Source: Acidobacteriota bacterium (GTDB lineage Bacteria > Acidobacteriota > Blastocatellia > Pyrinomonadales > Pyrinomonadaceae). Taken from it: a DNA stretch of 8,490 nucleotides. A model generated the notes under the pieces. It searched no databases, was not told where the DNA came from, and saw only the letters and a program-made list of their open reading frames with translations. This document shows positions 5,166 to 8,490 of the stretch, piece by piece. Every line of letters begins with the position of its first letter. Position 1 is the stretch's first letter. Location of the stretch: contig JADYZI010000147.1 in the NCBI GenBank assembly GCA_020853255.1, positions 1-8,490 of the forward strand, written 5' to 3'. A program made the translations under genes and the position numbers.

Positions 5166-7514
5166 ATGTCAATGAGGCCTATCCGTCCCGTTTTCTTTCT
5201 GCTTATTGTAACGCTGCTCGCCGCCGGCCAGATCCTGGCCAAAGGTTCGGGTGACGGTGTGTGGAGGGAGGTCAGAGAAACGACCGCGCTCCGTTCGTCA
5301 CAGCGACTTGTCGTGCCGAGCAAATATCGGACGTTTGCTCTGGATAAAACGATGCTTCAGACGATACTGGCATCTGCCCCGGAAGAAATGAGCGGATTCG
5401 GCGTTTCGAACACGATCCTTTCTTTTCCAATGCCGGATGGGACGTTTCAGCGATTCAGGATCGAGCATTCGCCGATCGTCGAGGCGGGCCTTAGTGCAAA
5501 ATATCCTGAGCTTGCAATGACCTTTCTCGGCCACGGCATTGACGACCCGACGGCGACGATCCGCTTTGATTTGATGCCGAGCGGCTTTCACTCGATGATC
5601 CTCTCGCCGCGCGGTACTGTTCTGGTCGATCCGTACGGAAAGAATGACACCGGCCACTACGTTAGTTATCTAAAGGATGACGCCGCGAGATTGTCTGATT
5701 TTTCATGCGGGTTCGATCCGCAGAACGCTGTGGACTCGATCTCTAAAGCAAAAAAGAAAGGTTTTCAAGATTTTGTTCCCGAATCGGCCCTGGCAACTCC
5801 ATCAGTGACGTCGGGCACGCAGCTTCGTACTTATCGCCTTGCTGTAGCCGCGACAAACGAATATGCACAGGTGGTCGGCGGCAATACCGTCGCGGGTACG
5901 CTTGCGGCGCAGACGACGATAATGAATCGCGTTAACGGCATCTACGAACGCGATCTGGCGATCAGGATGGTCATGATCGCGAATAATAACCTGATCATTT
6001 ACGCGGGCGACCAGTTATGCGGCGGTGTTGCCTGTACGGGAGCGAACGACCCATATACGAACAATAACGGCAGCACTATGCTGACCGAGAACATCAACAA
6101 CGTCAATGCTGTTATTGGTTCCGCCAACTACGATATGGGGCACGTTTTCAGCACGGGCGGCGGCGGTATTGCCGGGCTCGGCGTAGTTTGCGGTGCCTCA
6201 AAGGCACGCGGCGTAACGGGCCTTGGCAATCCGGTCGGAGACGCCTTTGCGATCGATTACGTCGCTCATGAACTGGGCCACCAGTGGGGAGGTAATCATA
6301 CTTTCAATGGCGGCGTATCAAACTGTGAAGGCGGCAACCGCTCGGCCTCATCGGCCTATGAACCCGGAAGCGGTATAACAATAATGGGCTACGCAGGCAT
6401 CTGCGGAAATCAAAACCTCGCCGGAAACAGTATCGATTCGTTTCATGTAAAAAGCCTTGAGGAAATAGTTGCGTATAGCCAGGTCGGACAAGGAAATACC
6501 TGTGCGGCACCGACCGCGACGGGCAACACACCGCCTTCGGTGACGATACCGGCCGGAACTACATACAATATTCCAAAGCAAACACCGTTCACGCTGACGG
6601 CGAACGCAACGGATGTGAACGGTGACACGATAACCTATGATTGGCAGGAATATGATCTGGGAGCAGTAACGACGCTGGTGCCAAATGACGATACCGACGG
6701 GTCACCGCGGCCGATCTTCCGGGTATTCGCGCCTACGTCCGGCCCGTCACGAACATTTCCGCATCCGATGCATATTCTCGCGACTGGTAACGTCCCGCCA
6801 AGCACGACCGGCGGATTTCTGACCGGCGAGATACTGCCTTCGATCGCCCGGACGATGAATTTTCAGGTCATCGCCCGCGACAACCGGGCCAACGGCGGCG
6901 GCATCAATACCGCGACCGTAACGGTAAATGTTGCGGCGACCGGGCCGTTCCAGGTGACATCGCCTGACAGTAATGTGACGTGGTTCCTCGGTTCAAACCC
7001 GGTAGTGACCTGGAACACGGGCGGATCTGAAAGTGCCCCGATGAACTTCGCGAATGTCCGCATTTTGCTATCGACAGACGGCGGGGCAACCTTCCCGACC
7101 GTTCTTGCCGCAAGCACCGCGAATGACGGATCGGAAGCGGTCGTCTCGCCGGCACTGGATACGACAACGGCTCGGATACGCATCGAACCGATCGGCGGCA
7201 TCTTTTTTGATGTAAGCAACACGAACTTTACGATCTCGAACGTAGCGGCTTCCAATGGCCCGATCGCCGGCCGCATCGTCCGGCCCGACGGCCGCGGTGT
7301 TGGCCGCGTGTACGTTCTGCTGACCGGCGGCGGCCTGGTAACGCCGAGGGTCGCGCTGACCAACGTGTTCGGATATTACCGGTTCGACACTGTCGGCTTC
7401 GGCCAGTCATACACGATCACGCCGCAGCCGCGAAAAGGCACGACGTTCACCCCGACGAGCTTAATCCGCAACCACACGGCGGACGCGTTCGATCAGAACT
7501 TTACGACGAATTAA
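5166..7514 (+). CDS. Secreted reprolysin-like (M12B-type) zinc metallopeptidase with C-terminal beta domains
   Basis: A 782-residue exported endopeptidase precursor. A signal peptide covers about residues 1-25 (MSMRPIRP, hydrophobic core, predicted cut after ILA). A propeptide of about 190 residues follows; near its end is an isolated Cys181 (FSCGFDP). The catalytic domain runs from about L220 (LRTYRLAVAATNEYAQ) to 447. It has the zinc site HELGHQWGGNH at 368-378 (His368, His372, His378; catalytic Glu369) and a Met-turn IMGY at 406-409, so it is a metzincin and looks active. Four of its Cys residues cluster as pairs typical of disulfides. C-terminal to it are an Ig/PKD-like domain (about 454-588), a second beta domain with the VTSPDSNVTWFLGSNPVVTW motif (about 592-695), and a carboxypeptidase-regulatory-like domain (698-782) ending DAFDQNFTTN. 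It is monocistronic: its own promoter, a strong ribosome site and a terminator 26 bases past the stop. Probable role: extracellular or cell-surface protein degradation; the substrate is unknown. Confidence 0.93.
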   Translation: MSMRPIRPVFFLLIVTLLAAGQILAKGSGDGVWREVRETTALRSSQRLVVPSKYRTFALDKTMLQTILASAPEEMSGFGVSNTILSFPMPDGTFQRFRIEHSPIVEAGLSAKYPELAMTFLGHGIDDPTATIRFDLMPSGFHSMILSPRGTVLVDPYGKNDTGHYVSYLKDDAARLSDFSCGFDPQNAVDSISKAKKKGFQDFVPESALATPSVTSGTQLRTYRLAVAATNEYAQVVGGNTVAGTLAAQTTIMNRVNGIYERDLAIRMVMIANNNLIIYAGDQLCGGVACTGANDPYTNNNGSTMLTENINNVNAVIGSANYDMGHVFSTGGGGIAGLGVVCGASKARGVTGLGNPVGDAFAIDYVAHELGHQWGGNHTFNGGVSNCEGGNRSASSAYEPGSGITIMGYAGICGNQNLAGNSIDSFHVKSLEEIVAYSQVGQGNTCAAPTATGNTPPSVTIPAGTTYNIPKQTPFTLTANATDVNGDTITYDWQEYDLGAVTTLVPNDDTDGSPRPIFRVFAPTSGPSRTFPHPMHILATGNVPPSTTGGFLTGEILPSIARTMNFQVIARDNRANGGGINTATVTVNVAATGPFQVTSPDSNVTWFLGSNPVVTWNTGGSESAPMNFANVRILLSTDGGATFPTVLAASTANDGSEAVVSPALDTTTARIRIEPIGGIFFDVSNTNFTISNVAASNGPIAGRIVRPDGRGVGRVYVLLTGGGLVTPRVALTNVFGYYRFDTVGFGQSYTITPQPRKGTTFTPTSLIRNHTADAFDQNFTTN

Positions 7515-7539
7515 GAGGTCGCAAAATCGGCATTCATGA

Positions 7540-7569
7540 AAAAGAGGAGGACATTTGCCCTCCTCTTTT
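7540..7569. terminator. Bidirectional intrinsic terminator between convergent genes
   Basis: A perfect 11-bp stem, AAAAGAGGAGG at 7540-7550 with CCTCCTCTTTT at 7559-7569, encloses the 8-base loop ACATTTGC. The A and T ends of the stem supply a uridine run at the 3' side on either strand, so the hairpin can stop both the peptidase transcript (stop at 7514) and the convergent dehydrogenase transcript (stop at 7598). Confidence 0.85.
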
Positions 7570-7597
7570 CGTACGTTCGCAGCCATTTACGGCGTCG

Positions 7598-8490
7598 TTA
7601 TTTATAGATGTTCTCCACAAAAGGGCCGCTCATGAACTCCGCTGGGTCGATCTGGCTTTGCAGGACCACTCCCTTCAATCCGCCGCCAAGCAGCATCATC
7701 GCCGATCGGCACAATGGCCCCGCGGTCGTCGTCTGGATCGCCCGCAGCCGCCGGCCGTTTATCTCAAGCGGTTCGACAAAATAGGCCTTTTCCAGCATGC
7801 GCCGACGCCCTGCCGAATCGAAGCCATCAACGGACGCGTGGACAACGACCAAATCATCTTCGACCGACGGGATCGCCTGCATCATTAATTCCTGCAGCCG
7901 GCCGGGCATGCTGTCGTTCTTAGGAAGTGTCTCGACTATCGACTCGACCCAATCGTAATGTCCCGGATAGCGAAGCGTCTTGTAATCAAGTTCGCGCGCC
8001 TTGCCGGCGAAAAAGTCCGGCAGGTCGGCTGCTCCGCCTGAAGTGAGATCGGCCTCGTAGGCCCTTGCTCCGATGACTATAGTCTCGCGGGCGGAAAGCG
8101 CCGGGCGTTCAGATATTTTGAAATCGCGAATGACGCGCGAATCCTTGACGTACTCAGTCGCTACGCCGATCGGGGACCACGTGAACCCGTAAAAATGCGG
8201 CTCGTGCGCGTGGGCCGTCAAGGCACCGACCTTCATAGCGACACGCTCGACCTCTTCATTCTCGAACCTGCGGACGAATTCGCGATAGAGCGCCATCGCC
8301 TGGACGTTGATAAAGCCGGGAGCAAGCCCGGTCTGAAGCACAAATCCGGTGTCGGCGTCGCTTGCCAGTTCAAGTATCGCATCCGTTTCGGCGACATACT
8401 CCGTTAGGTTCGCGTAATGCATCTTGAACCTTTTTGCGTAGGCCGCCATGCGAGGAGCTTGCGCGCCGGGCGAGCAATCGAGCAAAACAT
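7598..8490 (-). CDS. Saccharopine dehydrogenase family protein, N-terminal part outside the window
   Basis: About 297 C-terminal residues of a saccharopine-dehydrogenase-like (LYS9/LYS1-type) NAD(P)-dependent oxidoreductase. The frame stays open to the right edge: the codons before the TTG at 8485 read Val-Leu-Asp-Cys-Ser-Pro, which resembles the end of the Rossmann domain, so that TTG is internal. The N-terminal nucleotide-binding glycine motif is therefore missing only because of the edge. Visible family features are FKMHYANLTE (the GxHYxDLTE-like strand), TGFVLQTGLAPGFIN (the GLAPG loop at the domain boundary), and LRYPGHYDWVESI (conserved in the substrate domain). The C terminus PFVENIYK ends at the TAA at 7598-7600. 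The family covers saccharopine metabolism, carboxynorspermidine formation and several uncharacterised imine reductases, so the substrate cannot be assigned without the N terminus and context. It is convergent with the peptidase and shares its terminator. Confidence 0.85.
   Translation of the reverse strand, partial: VLLDCSPGAQAPRMAAYAKRFKMHYANLTEYVAETDAILELASDADTGFVLQTGLAPGFINVQAMALYREFVRRFENEEVERVAMKVGALTAHAHEPHFYGFTWSPIGVATEYVKDSRVIRDFKISERPALSARETIVIGARAYEADLTSGGAADLPDFFAGKARELDYKTLRYPGHYDWVESIVETLPKNDSMPGRLQELMMQAIPSVEDDLVVVHASVDGFDSAGRRRMLEKAYFVEPLEINGRRLRAIQTTTAGPLCRSAMMLLGGGLKGVVLQSQIDPAEFMSGPFVENIYK

Noticed and set aside
6863..7363. Antisense frame of 166 codons inside the peptidase C-terminal region
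   Set aside because: The sense strand encodes recognisable beta domains here; the antisense translation is a low-information Thr/Pro/Val-rich shadow.
1..8490. Mobile element, defence island or novel multi-gene system
   Set aside because: No transposase, integrase, terminal repeats, toxin-antitoxin pair, nuclease or abrupt base-composition change was seen; gene content looks like ordinary chromosome.

Overview
The window reads as ordinary chromosomal DNA from a moderately GC-rich, Gram-negative, free-living bacterium. The best guess is an Acidobacteriota lineage near Blastocatellia/Pyrinomonadaceae. This guess rests on the secreted reprolysin-like peptidase with a C-terminal carboxypeptidase-regulatory-like beta domain, on a helical-repeat protein of a type I associate with these bacteria, and on weak or absent Shine-Dalgarno sequences at several starts. 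It is inferred from memory of protein style, not from a marker gene. No rRNA, tRNA, insertion sequence, phage gene or CRISPR array is visible.

Layout, left to right. A 5'-truncated helical-repeat protein of unknown function (1-1229, +) is followed 13 bases later by pyrroline-5-carboxylate reductase proC (1243-2088, +). A 129-base gap holds an imperfect, repeat-like inverted repeat built from CACGAAA-type words; it separates proC from a convergent minus-strand pair. That pair is a PlsC-type acyltransferase (3866-4747, -) and a 14-helix DHA2-type MFS transporter (2218-3864, -). One base lies between the acyltransferase stop and the preferred transporter ATG, so they are probably one transcript. 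A gap of about 420 bases (4748-5165) carries the divergent control region: an extended -10 promoter very close to the plsC start, a sigma-70-like promoter for the rightward gene, and two small dyads. The rightward gene (5166-7514, +) encodes a secreted multidomain zinc metallopeptidase. A strong symmetric hairpin (7540-7569) serves as a terminator between it and a convergent saccharopine-dehydrogenase-family gene (7598-8490, -), whose N-terminal NAD-binding half lies beyond the right edge.

Functionally this is a mix of housekeeping (proline synthesis, an amino-acid-type dehydrogenase), lipid or envelope function (acyltransferase plus exporter) and one secreted protease. I see no defence, mobile or secondary-metabolite system. 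The points most worth a second look are the acyltransferase-MFS coupling, the peptidase's possible cysteine-switch propeptide and its C-terminal beta domain as a possible lineage sorting or anchoring module, the near-leaderless plsC promoter, and the intergenic repeat-like hairpin after proC.
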